Shown here: positions 21,232 through 30,900 of the stretch, piece after piece
Layout: each line of letters starts with the position of its first letter
Position numbering within the stretch: the first letter of the stretch is position 1
Source of the DNA: Mesostigma viride
Lineage: Eukaryota; Streptophyta; Mesostigmatophyceae; Mesostigmatales; Mesostigmataceae
NCBI GenBank assembly: GCA_009746045.1
Contig: RPFO01000253.1
Coordinates: 3,213,975-3,277,974, forward strand
Reading direction: 5' to 3'
DNA: 64,000 bases
The notes under the pieces: generated by a model
What the model saw: the letters and a program-made list of their open reading frames with translations, nothing else
Databases searched by the model: none
Told to the model about the DNA's origin: nothing
Program-made: the position numbers and the translations under genes

Positions 21232-22745
21232 AGCGCCTCATCTCGCGCTTCACGGTCACTGAGGGTAAGGCAAATGAAGCCATAGCTGCCCGCCCTCAGA
21301 GCATGGACGGCTACCCAGCCAAGTTTCAAAACGGGTTCCTTTACGTGAATGTCAGTGGCCAGGCGGCCCGTCAAGACTCATGGCGCTTGTATGTCCCCCA
21401 AATATGCCGCGCTGAGGTATTATTTGAGTTACATGACTCCGTCTTGGGGGGACACCAAGGCCAGGACAGGCTGTTAGCGAGGGCCCGGAGGTCCTACTAT
21501 TGGCCTAAGATGGCTCGGGATGTGCGGGAGTATGTCAGTACCTGTGACAGCTGCCAGCACATGAAGCCACGGAATACGGGCAAACAGGGCGTTCCAAAGG
21601 AAATTCCAGACCCCATGTTCCCTTGGGACTCGGTGATGATGGATTTCATTGGGCCCTTGCCAGAGACCAAGGCGGGCAATGCTCAGATCCTGGTAGTGGT
21701 GGACCGGCTCACGCGGAGATGCCATTTAATCCCCTGCAAGGCCACCCTGACGGCGGAAGAGTGTGCCCACTTGTTCCTAAACAATGTGTTCCGGCTCCAT
21801 GGCATGCCCCGACAATTTATCACCGACAAGGACAAGCTGTTCACGTCGAAATTTTGGACCTCATTTTTTCAGGTCGTCGGGACTAAGTTGTCTATGGGTA
21901 CGGCCTATCACAGTAGCTCTTCTCACATGGTGGAGAGAGTGAATCGGGTGGTGGAAGAGGCACTGCGGCACTACCTGGATCGAGACGGGAGGAATTGGGA
22001 CGAAGTGCTGGGATTCATTGAGTTTTCACTCAATAATGCCCCCCATTCTGCCCACGGGTATACCCCGTTCTTTCTTGATACAGGCAGGCATCCCCTTACC
22101 CCCACCGATCTCTTGACCGCCCCAGCCATCACCACGACAACGGAGCTACGCTCCACAGTCGCAGGGGCGCGGGAGCTGGTACAACGGATGGTGCAAGCTC
22201 ATTCCAGCGCCATAAGTGGCCTACGTCAGGCGCGTGCCAAGTACATGGCGCGAGTCCAAAGTACCCTGGACAGGCGCACCCCTGCAATCGAAGCAGGTGA
22301 CTTGGTTTTAATTGAGGGCCCCCACCAAGGCCGCTTCTCGCACAAGTTCGAGGACAGCCTGAAGGTCAAGCTCCGCCCCTTATTCCTTGGACCGTATCTG
22401 GTGGAGAAGGTGTTCAATGAGGTGATGGTGTCTGTCGCCATCCCGGACTCGTGGCAGCTGAAGTCCAATGTTTTCCACGTTGACCAGCTGAAGCTTTACC
22501 GCAAGAGCACCTTCCCAGGTCGTGTCATGGCACCCGCCCCCTTGGAGTTCAACCCCGAGACGGGCGAGCCCGAGGATGAGGTCGAGGACATTGTAGCCCA
22601 CCGCAATCGAGGCCGCCGCCGCGAGTACCTCCTTAAGTGGAAGTTCTCCCAAACAGAGCTAGAGCACTCATGGGTAGCTGAGGCTGGACTCACGGGCTGT
22701 GCACGCTTGCTACAGGAGTATAAAGCCCGGGCAGGGTTGGCATAA
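21087..22745 (+). CDS. pol: Ty3 Pol, second part: integrase with chromodomain
   Basis: A 552-residue frame, -1 relative to the protease/RT frame and overlapping it by 145 bases; the ATG at 21087 need not be a real start. An HHCC zinc domain (LHDSVLGGH, then CDSC) precedes the catalytic core with D186, D247 and E283; the 35-residue D-E spacing is the classic DD35E. A GPYLVEKV module begins at about 435. The C-terminal ~55 residues (VEDIVAHR through YLLKWKFS to HSWVAEAGL) form a chromodomain, which places the element among chromoviruses. Integrase inserts the cDNA into the genome. Confidence 0.92.
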   Translation: MRSRRGGRTSAPYSHMVPATGVYPPMQPVGEAFTLANTATTVVISSDLERLISRFTVTEGKANEAIAARPQSMDGYPAKFQNGFLYVNVSGQAARQDSWRLYVPQICRAEVLFELHDSVLGGHQGQDRLLARARRSYYWPKMARDVREYVSTCDSCQHMKPRNTGKQGVPKEIPDPMFPWDSVMMDFIGPLPETKAGNAQILVVVDRLTRRCHLIPCKATLTAEECAHLFLNNVFRLHGMPRQFITDKDKLFTSKFWTSFFQVVGTKLSMGTAYHSSSSHMVERVNRVVEEALRHYLDRDGRNWDEVLGFIEFSLNNAPHSAHGYTPFFLDTGRHPLTPTDLLTAPAITTTTELRSTVAGARELVQRMVQAHSSAISGLRQARAKYMARVQSTLDRRTPAIEAGDLVLIEGPHQGRFSHKFEDSLKVKLRPLFLGPYLVEKVFNEVMVSVAIPDSWQLKSNVFHVDQLKLYRKSTFPGRVMAPAPLEFNPETGEPEDEVEDIVAHRNRGRRREYLLKWKFSQTELEHSWVAEAGLTGCARLLQEYKARAGLA

Positions 22746-22766
22746 TTCCGGCCCTTCTCCTACCTT

Positions 22767-23168
22767 TTGCGTAATGCTCCTTGCATGTGCATTGGCAGCC
22801 TTGATGCAGGCCGCCCCGCCCCAGGGGTCCATGGGCGAGTTATTCGGTGCGGTATCGTTTGGACAGGAGGTTCGGTGTCCCTCACCCGACACAAGTTCCT
22901 CGCCGCCTTCTTGAGCGTTTTCCCACTGGAGGCGCTGCGGGATGTCAACCTGGCCAAACGCCATGATGCACGCGCCGGCGAGCGGCAACTCACCTTCCAG
23001 CCCGCCCTAGTCCAGGCCAATGGCCTGCCTCTTCCCGAGCCGGCTGAGGCCGCGCCGGCTGAGCGTGTCCACCGGCGTCAACGCCCGGCCGCACCTCTGC
23101 GCGGGCATGGCCGTGGGGGCTCCACTCGTGGGGGTCACCGCCCGAGCCCTTACCGCCCGGCGCCGTAA
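22767..23168 (+). CDS. Possible extra open frame between integrase and 3' LTR
   Basis: A 133-residue frame lies in the 550 bases between the integrase stop and the 3' LTR. The middle (KFLAAFLSVFPLEALRDVNLAKRH) looks protein-like; the rest is Ala/Arg/Pro-rich, as any GC-rich frame might be. It shows no signal peptide or membrane anchor, so it is not an envelope-like protein. A minus-strand frame covers the same DNA, so it may not be expressed at all. Confidence 0.25.
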   Translation: MRNAPCMCIGSLDAGRPAPGVHGRVIRCGIVWTGGSVSLTRHKFLAAFLSVFPLEALRDVNLAKRHDARAGERQLTFQPALVQANGLPLPEPAEAAPAERVHRRQRPAAPLRGHGRGGSTRGGHRPSPYRPAP

Positions 23169-23282
23169 ACCATCGCCAACGGACGGTGACAATTGGCACG
23201 ATCGATGCGTGCCCTGGAAGGGAACAGTGACCATGTATACAGTCATTTATAAGTCCCGGCTACAGGAGTAGCCGCCTCTTTT

Positions 23283-23298
23283 GTTGGGGGGGGAGGTG
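23283..23298 (+). promoter_or_regulatory. Polypurine tract next to the 3' LTR
   Basis: GTTGGGGGGGGAGGTG directly precedes the TG of the 3' LTR. A purine run at this place primes plus-strand DNA synthesis in LTR retrotransposons. Confidence 0.75.
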
Positions 23299-24031
23299 TG
23301 TTGCACGGATGCAACATGCCATTTGTGGTATTAAATTATCCGTCCCGGTCGATCGGCGCCGACCGTAATCCGGCGCCAGTGCCGAGGCCATAGTATAGTT
23401 GGCAGCCGAGGCAATCCGTGTGGAAGTAAGTGTAGAAGTTTTGCTGACGAACTTGGCCTTTGCGCCGTAGGCAGACCTAGCGCCTGAACGGGAGTTACGG
23501 ACAGCCAAGTGGCACTGCACATGCGTTATGATGGTACCTACGGACATTTGGATATTTTTCAGGAGAGGCCTCTAGCCGTACTGGTCTTTAACGTGTTCTA
23601 GACGGTTCGAGAAGCCCGTCCCCGCGGACCTCACGTCATGCCTGGTTGGCAGCGCCAGGCGCAGCCACCAACGGGGACGAAGGGACAAAATAGGAAGGCA
23701 CGAGCTATGCCAGCAATCCGGACCTTGTATCGTAATTTACCACGTTGCTCTACAGATTATTTACCATCGCTTAATCCTGGAGTGTAAATCTCCTGTGGGC
23801 TCGAGTGTGAATCCCTCGCCTACTGGGTGTAAGTCTTCCCGCATTGAGTGTTTTAATCTGTGTGGTGACATTGTAATATACGAAACCGGTTTTCCGGGTT
23901 TGAGCTTATTCGTATTGTGTGACGAGTATTCTTAAGCCACCATCGTGCGCTGTGACGCATAGGAAGTCAAAGGTCTTTCGCATTCGTTCTCAATCCTTAA
24001 GGCGCTATTTTAAATAGCCATACGTATTAAA
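23299..24031 (+). repeat. 3' LTR
   Basis: A 733-bp copy of 15569-16302 that starts TGTTGCACGG and ends GTATTAAA, followed by the target copy ATAAT and then the resumed piggyBac-like sequence CATGTGTTG. Confidence 0.92.
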
Positions 24032-24662
24032 ATAATCATGTGTTGTTAGCATCTTGCCACCATTTGCTAGCATGCATTCCAGCGTCATCTTTGCCTGCAT
24101 GTAAGCTCATGGATCACTCAACCTATCCAAGCCTTGCATTACACGTGCCTCTTTCTTTCAGTATTGCACGCGTTATGGAATGAAAACCCAGCACCTCCGT
24201 TCCCACGAGGCATGTGCTCAGCACGTTGTGAGAGTGGATGATGCTTTGGCTATGGCTGCCTGATTCAGTCATATTAGGTCATCCAGTCATGATGTTTGAT
24301 GCATGTTTGATGCAGTATAACTTATACAACACCTATTTTCAACGTTTTGACCCTCCAAGCTCACTATGGCCCCGTTTATGGGGCTCGTGTCGTTGCGTAA
24401 TGTTGTGAAGGGCTCTCATGTTTCCCACTGCGTTGGACTGCGTTGTAATTGTGATGCTAATGAAAAATAGCTCCAGTGGCCCAATGGGCCTGAGTTTTGT
24501 TTCACTCCTCTGGCAGAGCCTGCATATGTTGCCCATAGCTCGTGCAAGAAGCCAGATTTTTTTCATGAACCATTTGTGAATTAGCACATGACTTGTGACC
24601 TAGGGTCAAGAAATCGCGGTCATGGTCAGACCCCCCTGTATTCAAACCAGTGTATCTCTCTA

Positions 24663-25283
24663 ATGGCCACACAGGTTCCCAAGATAGCGGAGCAGACGGC
24701 CACCATTGCATCCCAGCCACCCCGGCAGGATGCTGGCGACCTCCCGCCGCTCTCCTACGCGGACCTGCTGCGGTCAGCGACTGCCTCCACCACCGACGCC
24801 ATCGCCACAAAGCTCCAGGAGCTGGAGGACCACCGCCAGGCCCAGCAACGGGAGGTCACCGACCGCGCTCGCCGCGAGTGCCGAGTGGTGCTACGTCGCT
24901 TCCCCCAGAAGCCAGGTGAGACGTCAACCTCTCTTGCTGACGAGCTCAAGAACCAGCTTCTTACCCTCATGGGCCTGGTAGGTGAGGTAGAACTGCGTGG
25001 GTGCCACCGCCTTCCCCACTCACGGGACAAGGCGGCTCCCCCACCAGTCCTACTCACCTTCCCCTCCCCTGCGGATAAGCAGCGGTTCCTCTCTCGTCGC
25101 AAGCGGTTGCACGACCTCACCTGGACGCTGGATGACGACCTCACCCCCGCTCAGCAACAGCAGCGACGCGACCTGTGGCCGGAATACCTCCGCCATAAGC
25201 AGGACCCCCAGAAGCCCAAGGTGTACTGGAGGGGCGGGGACCTGATGATCAACCACAAGATGTGGACGCCCCCAGCGGGCTAG
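24663..25283 (+). CDS. LINE ORF1-like RNA-binding protein
   Basis: 206 residues. The N-terminal third is a predicted coiled coil (KLQELEDHRQAQQREVTDRA), the middle an RRM-like region (RVVLRRFP to PPVLLTFPSPADKQRFL), and the C-terminal part an ORF1 CTD-like block (DDLTPAQQQQRRDLWPEY, then VYWRGGDLMINHKMW). This is the layout of L1-type ORF1 proteins, which coat LINE RNA and act as chaperones. The same family recurs on the minus strand at 49223-50442 and 41243-44154. The ATG lies in the target-site duplication, so the initiator codon was supplied by the host sequence. Upstream the frame stays open into the piggyBac-like element. Confidence 0.75.
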   Translation: MATQVPKIAEQTATIASQPPRQDAGDLPPLSYADLLRSATASTTDAIATKLQELEDHRQAQQREVTDRARRECRVVLRRFPQKPGETSTSLADELKNQLLTLMGLVGEVELRGCHRLPHSRDKAAPPPVLLTFPSPADKQRFLSRRKRLHDLTWTLDDDLTPAQQQQRRDLWPEYLRHKQDPQKPKVYWRGGDLMINHKMWTPPAG

Positions 25284-25700
25284 AATAGCAATAGCCCTAG
25301 CTTGTAACCATTGGCGTCACTGCCGCTAAGGCAGCCATGCCTAGAATGTTGCCTAGCTGTGCCAACACACCTAGTCACGTGCCGCCAACGCACGGTACAC
25401 AACCAGCCATAGCCTCAGCCTAGTCCTAGTACAGCCATGCTACGCCCTGGCTATGTTCAGATTACCTGCCCACGCTCCTTGCTATGATATGCTCACATGG
25501 GTCTTATTGCACCCACAGTTTGCCGGATCGTTAGCCTGTCCTTTTAGCTAGCCGCGCCCGATTGCAGCTGTGGCATGCCTTTGGCATGAAGGAGACTGGG
25601 GGTCTCTGCCCTTTCTCCTGTTGTGCACACACAGGGAAAAGCACTTCGGTGCTCCGTGACTCCCCAACGGGAGCACGAGTTTAATTAATTAATTAATTAA
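24666..25700 (+). mobile_element. Short LINE encoding only ORF1, inserted in the piggyBac-like element
   Basis: A 1035-bp insert with 11-bp target copies TCTCTCTAATG at 24655-24665 and 25701-25711. It holds an ORF1-like frame, about 370 bases of 3' UTR, the terminal stem-loop block (25649-25680) and a (TTAA)n tail. There is no room for a reverse transcriptase. It is either a 5'-truncated copy or an ORF1-only non-autonomous LINE, like mammalian HAL1 in concept. Confidence 0.8.
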
Positions 25701-26205
25701 TCTCTCTAATGAATAAGCATTTTGTAGGTCTGAGTAGCTCAAAAAATTCTTTGATTTATGAGCTTTCAGGAAAGTATATACATGACCATGAAAAAAAAAT
25801 TTCCTTAGGTGCTATACGCGTTCTAAAAAAAGCTTACAACGCGATATATCGCGTTCTAATTAAAAAAACACGGGTTAATTAATTACACGTGCTCCCGTTG
25901 GGGAGTCACGGAGCACCAGAGTGCGCTTTTATCCGTTAGTGTGCGCAGCGAGAAGGGGCACCCCCGTCCCTGATGCCATGCCACAGCTAGGGTGCACAAT
26001 CGGACCTGTGTTTTTTTGCCAGGTTCTGCGCTCATTTATTTTTTATTTCTATTATCCATAAAATTAAAAACACGATCGGGCATTCCCTGTGGGCGCAATA
26101 TGGCCCATGTGAGCATTGCATTACTATGGAGACGCGAGCAAACAGGCAGTGCTAGGCCAGACAAATAGCTAGGCTGGCGGATGCCTGTCGGCTACTGGTA
26201 AGGCT

Positions 26206-27777
26206 CAGAGTGCAATCATACGCCGTATAATACGGTATAATACGGTATAATACGTAATACGCTGGCTTTGAGCGTATGATTCATACGTTATAATACGTTT
26301 TAGCGTATAATGACGTATAATACCGTATTATACCGTATGATGCCGTGTTTTCGACAGGGCAACGATTTGAAGCCACAGATTTCGTATCTCTACTATAAGT
26401 ACTGACCCGTCTGAACTTTCACAATTCGACGCGATCTTATTTTGACATTGTGGTGCACAGTGCGCGCACCGTGCGGAGGTGGCCATGGCGACGTGCGTTC
26501 CGTTAAAATATGGCTAATCCGGCGGGCGACAGGCGAAAAAATTAAGCCGATGGTTAAAAGTGATGTTCTATTATGATGTTTCATAGCAAGATCTGCACTA
26601 TTTGCAAATTCGCTGCCTTTGTTGGTACAGATTTGCACGGGGGTCTCATCCAACAATTTGGCCGCGATGAATAATCTAGCATGTGTGCCTGCGACGGTAG
26701 AACTCGATATTCGTGGGTTATTTTGATGCAGCAAGAGCCGTTTAGTAACGGACACCATGAAAATAACCTAAGCATCTTCGATCTGCGGCCATTTCCTGTC
26801 ATTTCTAAAATGATTTCGTTCAGGCCTGCGCGATCCGCGGTTAATCCATCCATGGCTGGCTGGCTTTTCTTGCGCGCCTGGGTAGGAAATAATGCCGGCC
26901 GTGGTACGTTGATTTGCCGCATGTCACCGCCCAGTCTGTTTGCGCTCTTAATGAACCTGGCATGAAACTTTTTGCGCCGTTTCTGGGTTTTTCTTGCTAT
27001 TTTGTTCTCCACTTGTTGCAGTTGTGCTATCAGATTTTCCGCAGCTTTCAATGGTTTTCCTTACGCTGCGTATGCCATGCTTCCTAAAGCTACCCAGAAT
27101 TGATCGGGCAGTTATCTGGCTTTGCTACGCTTCCTGTATGGAGGTTTTCACACGGTAGACATTCTATATTGCGTAGTCAAGGACCCTAGCTGCCTGGGAG
27201 CGGCATCACCGTTGCAAGGAGCTGGCGAGCTCATAGACGCCTGTCATGCTCTTCAGCCTGCTGGAAAACAAGGTTGTTGTATGGAAGGTGAGAATATGTG
27301 AGTTACTTATTATCACATCCCCACCTGTTTAGCCATGTTTAACATGTTGGCCCCTTGCTGGCCCACTGCACGGTCCCCTAGTTATTGCTGGCCTTTTTAC
27401 CATATATAATTACTTGCATCAAAGTGAAGGCACCCAAGTAAACATAACCAATATAAAGCCACATATATACAGTTATACACATGCACACAATTATGCATGC
27501 GCACGTTTACATTCTCAGTATTACATGCAATATATCGATCGTGTCCACAATATCCACCGTATAGAGTATAGCCGAGGGTAGGGCAACCTTGGATTATGTC
27601 CAAAACAGTGTTAAAAACATGTGGATTGATGGTGGGTGTCTTAAAATGTGTAAAATCAGAGTATTCTAAGTGTGTCCGTACGAAAACGTATAATACCGTA
27701 TTATACCGTATTATACCGTATTATACATTATACTCCACCGTGACCGTATAACGCGTATAACGTACGATTGCACTCTG
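26206..27777. mobile_element. hAT-like element, copy 1
   Basis: A 1572-bp element whose ends read inward CAGAGTGCAATC, flanked by the 8-bp duplication GTAAGGCT at 26198-26205 and 27778-27785. An 8-bp duplication and CAG-type termini point to the hAT superfamily. Both subterminal regions are filled with CCGTATAATACGG-type near-palindromes. A nearly identical copy lies at 51744-53441. No hAT transposase or dimerisation domain was recognised, so it is taken as non-autonomous. Confidence 0.85.
26581..27051 (-). CDS. Unidentified 156-residue frame inside hAT-like copy 1
   Basis: The frame is preserved without a stop in the second copy (52245-52715) with the same protein length. The N-terminal half is Lys/Arg/Gln-rich and could be helical (AENLIAQLQQVENKIARKTQKRRKK); the C-terminal half resembles nothing known. 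The two copies are so similar that conservation gives no proof of selection. It may be a captured gene fragment or a chance frame. Confidence 0.3.
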   Translation of the reverse strand: MKAAENLIAQLQQVENKIARKTQKRRKKFHARFIKSANRLGGDMRQINVPRPALFPTQARKKSQPAMDGLTADRAGLNEIILEMTGNGRRSKMLRLFSWCPLLNGSCCIKITHEYRVLPSQAHMLDYSSRPNCWMRPPCKSVPTKAANLQIVQILL

Positions 27778-27808
27778 GTAAGGCTATAGGCATGCATGGC
27801 TACGTCCT

Positions 27809-27957
27809 TGAGGCACCTAGAGCAAGTGTTGCTTACATTCCACTAATTGCAGGAATTAGTAGCCCAGAATGTATTAAAAGCCATATGCCCCTTCTCCGGG
27901 ATATGTGCTACATGTACTCCCAACGGATTTATGTTTCTAATTAATTAATTAATTAAC
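27809..27957 (+). mobile_element. 149-bp 5'-truncated LINE end with 14-bp target duplication
   Basis: It is flanked by GCATGGCTACGTCC at 27795-27808 and 27958-27971 and ends in (TTAA)n at 27938-27956. The body (CAGAATGTATTAAAAGCC, then CCCCTTCTC) matches the 3' end of the minus LINE at 48772-48890. A long duplication with a repeat tail is the signature of target-primed reverse transcription. Confidence 0.88.
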
Positions 27958-30900
27958 GCATGGCTACGTCCATACCTGACTGAGGGCCGGCTAGACCGAG
28001 GGCAGTGCCTACCTGACTGGTTCGAGCAAGATGTCCTATACAAATGCTATCCTACGCTGTCTAATCTCGTCCGTAATGCGAGGCATACCCTTATACAAAG
28101 ACTCTAACGACCTCTGTGTGGAAAACCCTACGTTCAGGACCTGTCGGAGCATCGATCCTGTAAACCGTGCCGGCCGTCCAGCCGTGTGGCCATCTTGTCC
28201 GTGAGTGTCCATGCCTCGGTGCCATAGGTGAGCACCGTGAGAACCAGGACCTTGAAGAGCACTCGCTTGCGGTCCTCGCTCAGGTCCTTTCGGGTGCCAG
28301 TAGGGGCTGAGCGAGCGGCCGAGCCTGGCCCAGGCCATGCAGGCTGATGCGGGTTTCCACATCGCCGGCGGCGTCGGGGATCGAGCATGCTCCCCAGCAG
28401 CTTGAAGCGCTCACGGAACACGTAGCGGGACCTCTGTCCCGTCTCTAGCAGCAGCAGCCGGGGCGGGCAACTGTTAGCCCCAAACACCATCGCCTTGGTT
28501 TTGACACTATAATCTCCAACTCCTGACCGCCCGCGCCTCCAAGCCCAAATTAACAGTCCAGCTAGCCAGGTCTGAATGTGCTAGCTCGGGACGCTCGATA
28601 AGGGTGGTATCATCCGCATAAATCAGGTCGGACAGGTGGTAACCAGGGCCCCCGCCGCCCTTCTTGCGATCCAGAATGCTGGTGGCACGCAATCCAAAGC
28701 TAGGATGGCCCAAAGAGCCTCCCAGAGGACCATGTCGAAAGCCTTGATATAGTCAGCAAAACATGAAGACCAGCGGAAAACCATCAGGCTGCCTGGCAAA
28801 TGCGACGCACCTCCTCCACCATGCAGCCGGCGCGCGACAAATACAGCCATGATAGTGTTATGGCCACGACGGAAACCCATCTGAGACTCACCCAGGTGTA
28901 CATGGTTCAGCGCAGCGCGGAGCCTGCATGTGCAGCATCATGCCGCATATGAAGACCTTCAGCGCGGCGCTCTGGAGGCAGGCACCCTGATAGTTACCGG
29001 GGTCAGCAGCAGAACCCTTCTTGTACAGCATGACTCGGATGGCCGTCTGCCACTCAGCAGGCGGAGGCTCACCAGAGAGCAGAACACGGTTGCAGAACGC
29101 CAGCAGAACTAGCTCCCGCACCGCCAGGTCAGCAGGGGTCTTCAGCAGCTCGGCCGAAAGGTGGTCCGGGCACCGACCGGCGACCGCCGCGTCGATTACC
29201 GCAAGCAAGGAAGGGCGTCGTCCAATTCCTGCAATGTGAAGGGGTGGACGACGTCGTTGGTGGCAATTAGGCAGCCGGCCTCCTTCAAGGCGGGGTCGAC
29301 TTGGTAGTCCGCGGCCGAGGAGGGTGCCGCAGCCTGCAGGCGGCGGGGGTGGTCCAGCAACACCGAGACGGGCCGGGCCGTCTTGGGGTGAAGCGGCGGG
29401 GGGGGGGTGCGGGCCCCACCTGTCATGCAAGGAAAACATGGTGGGCCAACCAGCGGTCAAGGCTGACCGGCGCCGCACCGTCCCCCATGTGCTCCACCAG
29501 GGTGCGCTGCCGCCGGCCGCTGAGCCGGTCGAGGTGGTACCACATTTTCTTGCCCAGCATGCATGGTTGCGAGCTTGGCATGTAGGCCTAGTTGGCATCC
29601 GTGATGCACTGGGTCGCCTCTGCGTCCTGAGCATGTGCGTTACTAGGCCTCCACAAGGCTGCGGCCTTGAGCACCGGTTTTAGCAGCGGGTCCCGGTTAC
29701 GCTTGAGGCGGTCGGCCGCCGGCGGCCAGGACCTTGGGGTCGATCCTGTCGAGGTAGAGCGGACCGGGTCGGCGGCGGGGCACATGTATGTAATATGGCC
29801 GGCAGGTGCCGGGCTGGCCGGCCGCCAGCAACGGGGCGCGGGCCGCAAAGCCCGCGAAAATGGCAGCGTTCGGAGCACCCTGGGCCAGCGCGTCGACGTC
29901 CGCCTGAGCCCCCAGCGGGCCTCCAGGTACGCCAGCTGCCGGCGGCGAGTTCCGCTCGTGGTCGATTGGCGTCCGTCCGGCCGGCCAGACTTCCTCAGGG
30001 TTCTCGCGGACCGGGAGTATATAGCGCAGTCCAGTCAGGACGGACCACTTGGCCGCGGCGCTTGGGGGCCTGGACTCCGGAGCCGAATGGTCGCTCGCAC
30101 CAAGTCATGCCTCCTTTCACCTCTCGCGAGGTCACAGAGGCGGTCCAGCGCCTGCGTTATGACGCAGCCACCGGCTCCGAGGAGATTCCTGCCGCAGTTG
30201 TGAAACTTGCAGCCGAATTCGAGGACACCGGTGTTATATGCTGCTCTTCCGGGACATCTGCAACCGCCTTCTGCTGTCATCGCAACCACCTCCAGCGGCC
30301 TGGCAACACAGTTTTCGCACGATGCTGTTCAAGAACAAGGGGTCGTCAGCCGACCCCGGCAACTACAGAGGGGTGTGCATTCAAAGTGCCCCCCTCAAGC
30401 TTCTTATGCGGCTCATCCTGGACCGCCTGCGCACGGCCCTGGACGGTCACCTCGGCGAGACTCAGCACGGCTTCCGTTCAGGTCGCAACACAGTACAGGC
30501 GCTCTTCGCTACTCGCCGACTGGTGGAGGAACTGCAACGCCTAGTTCAGCCTGGTGAGTCCCCTTTGCACCTTGTGCTGGTGGACTTCATCAAAGCCTTC
30601 GATTCGGTTTTCTGGCCTGCGCTTTGGGACATCCTCGAGCTGTTCCGGATCTCCCGCCCCCTTATTGCTGTCATCCGCAACCTGCACTACATTTCGCCAC
30701 CGCGGAAACCCAATTTATGCGAGAATGTGGTTCCGTCAATACGGCGGGGGTTACAAATTCAATTTCGAAGTTCGGCACCGTCGGATACCAGTAAAGCAAC
30801 ACTTGTTATCTAGAATCGCGCCATTTGGCATCAAATGGCCAGTTCTGAAAATTCGATGAAATCTCTAGTCCTTGGTCGAATATTTCCCTCCGATTCCGAT

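Larger units (their letters stand above)
15569..24031 (+). mobile_element. Ty3/gypsy LTR retrotransposon, chromovirus type, nearly intact
   Basis: An 8463-bp element with LTRs at 15569-16302 and 23299-24031 and 5-bp target copies ATAAT at 15564-15568 and 24032-24036. The order is gag, then protease, reverse transcriptase, RNase H, integrase and C-terminal chromodomain, which is the Ty3/gypsy order. The LTRs differ at only three places by eye (C/T in the CTCGGCC block, one missing C in TTACCGG, G/A in ACGTGTTA), so the insertion is recent. Coding regions are open except for a frame change inside pol near 21100. It transposes by copying its RNA into DNA; the chromodomain is thought to guide integration to marked chromatin. 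Confidence 0.93.
14615..25874. mobile_element. piggyBac-like element, copy A, broken by two later insertions
   Basis: The ends read inward CCCGTGTTTTTTTA and are flanked by TTAA at 14611-14614 and 25875-25878, the target duplication typical of the piggyBac superfamily. Just inside are 18-bp units AACGCGATACATCGCGTT, in inverted order at the left and with one at the right. Element sequence occupies 14615-15568, 24037-24665 and 25712-25874. The first gap is the Ty3 element (15569-24031, target ATAAT) and the second the short LINE (24666-25700, target TCTCTCTAATG). The uninterrupted copies at 41624-43363 and 61082-62830 show the pre-insertion sequence at both sites. No transposase frame is present. 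Its own insertion was in the TTAA tail of the minus-strand LINE that begins at 25879. Confidence 0.85.
25879..29880 (-). pseudogene. Decayed LINE, minus strand, with reverse transcriptase remnants
   Basis: Read on the minus strand, an RT start (HPFTLQELDDAL near 29200; NYQGACLQSAALK near 28970) is followed by GFRRGHNT and DYIKAFDMVLW (28720-28880), the YADD box (LIYADDTT at about 28603-28629) and a C-terminal block (LFKVLVLTVLTYGTEAWTLT, about 28200-28260). Each piece is in a different frame, so several indels have broken the gene. The 3' UTR runs through 25918-26205, is cut by the hAT-like element, and ends in the conserved stem-loop (25887-25917) and TTAA tail. It is a relic, not an active gene. 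Confidence 0.82.

Noticed and set aside
22767-23168. Envelope-like gene of the Ty3 element
   Set aside because: No signal peptide, membrane anchor or Cys pattern; the frame is listed only as a doubtful extra ORF.
26220-26345. Telomere-like repeat made of CGTATAATACG
   Set aside because: Units are near-palindromic and confined to the ends of the two hAT-like copies; they are subterminal transposon repeats.
26393-26758. Integrase-like phrase (NKGSEFANSADLA) in the hAT-like element
   Set aside because: Only one short phrase resembles an integrase core; no catalytic triad, zinc domain or LTR is present, and the 8-bp duplication fits hAT.
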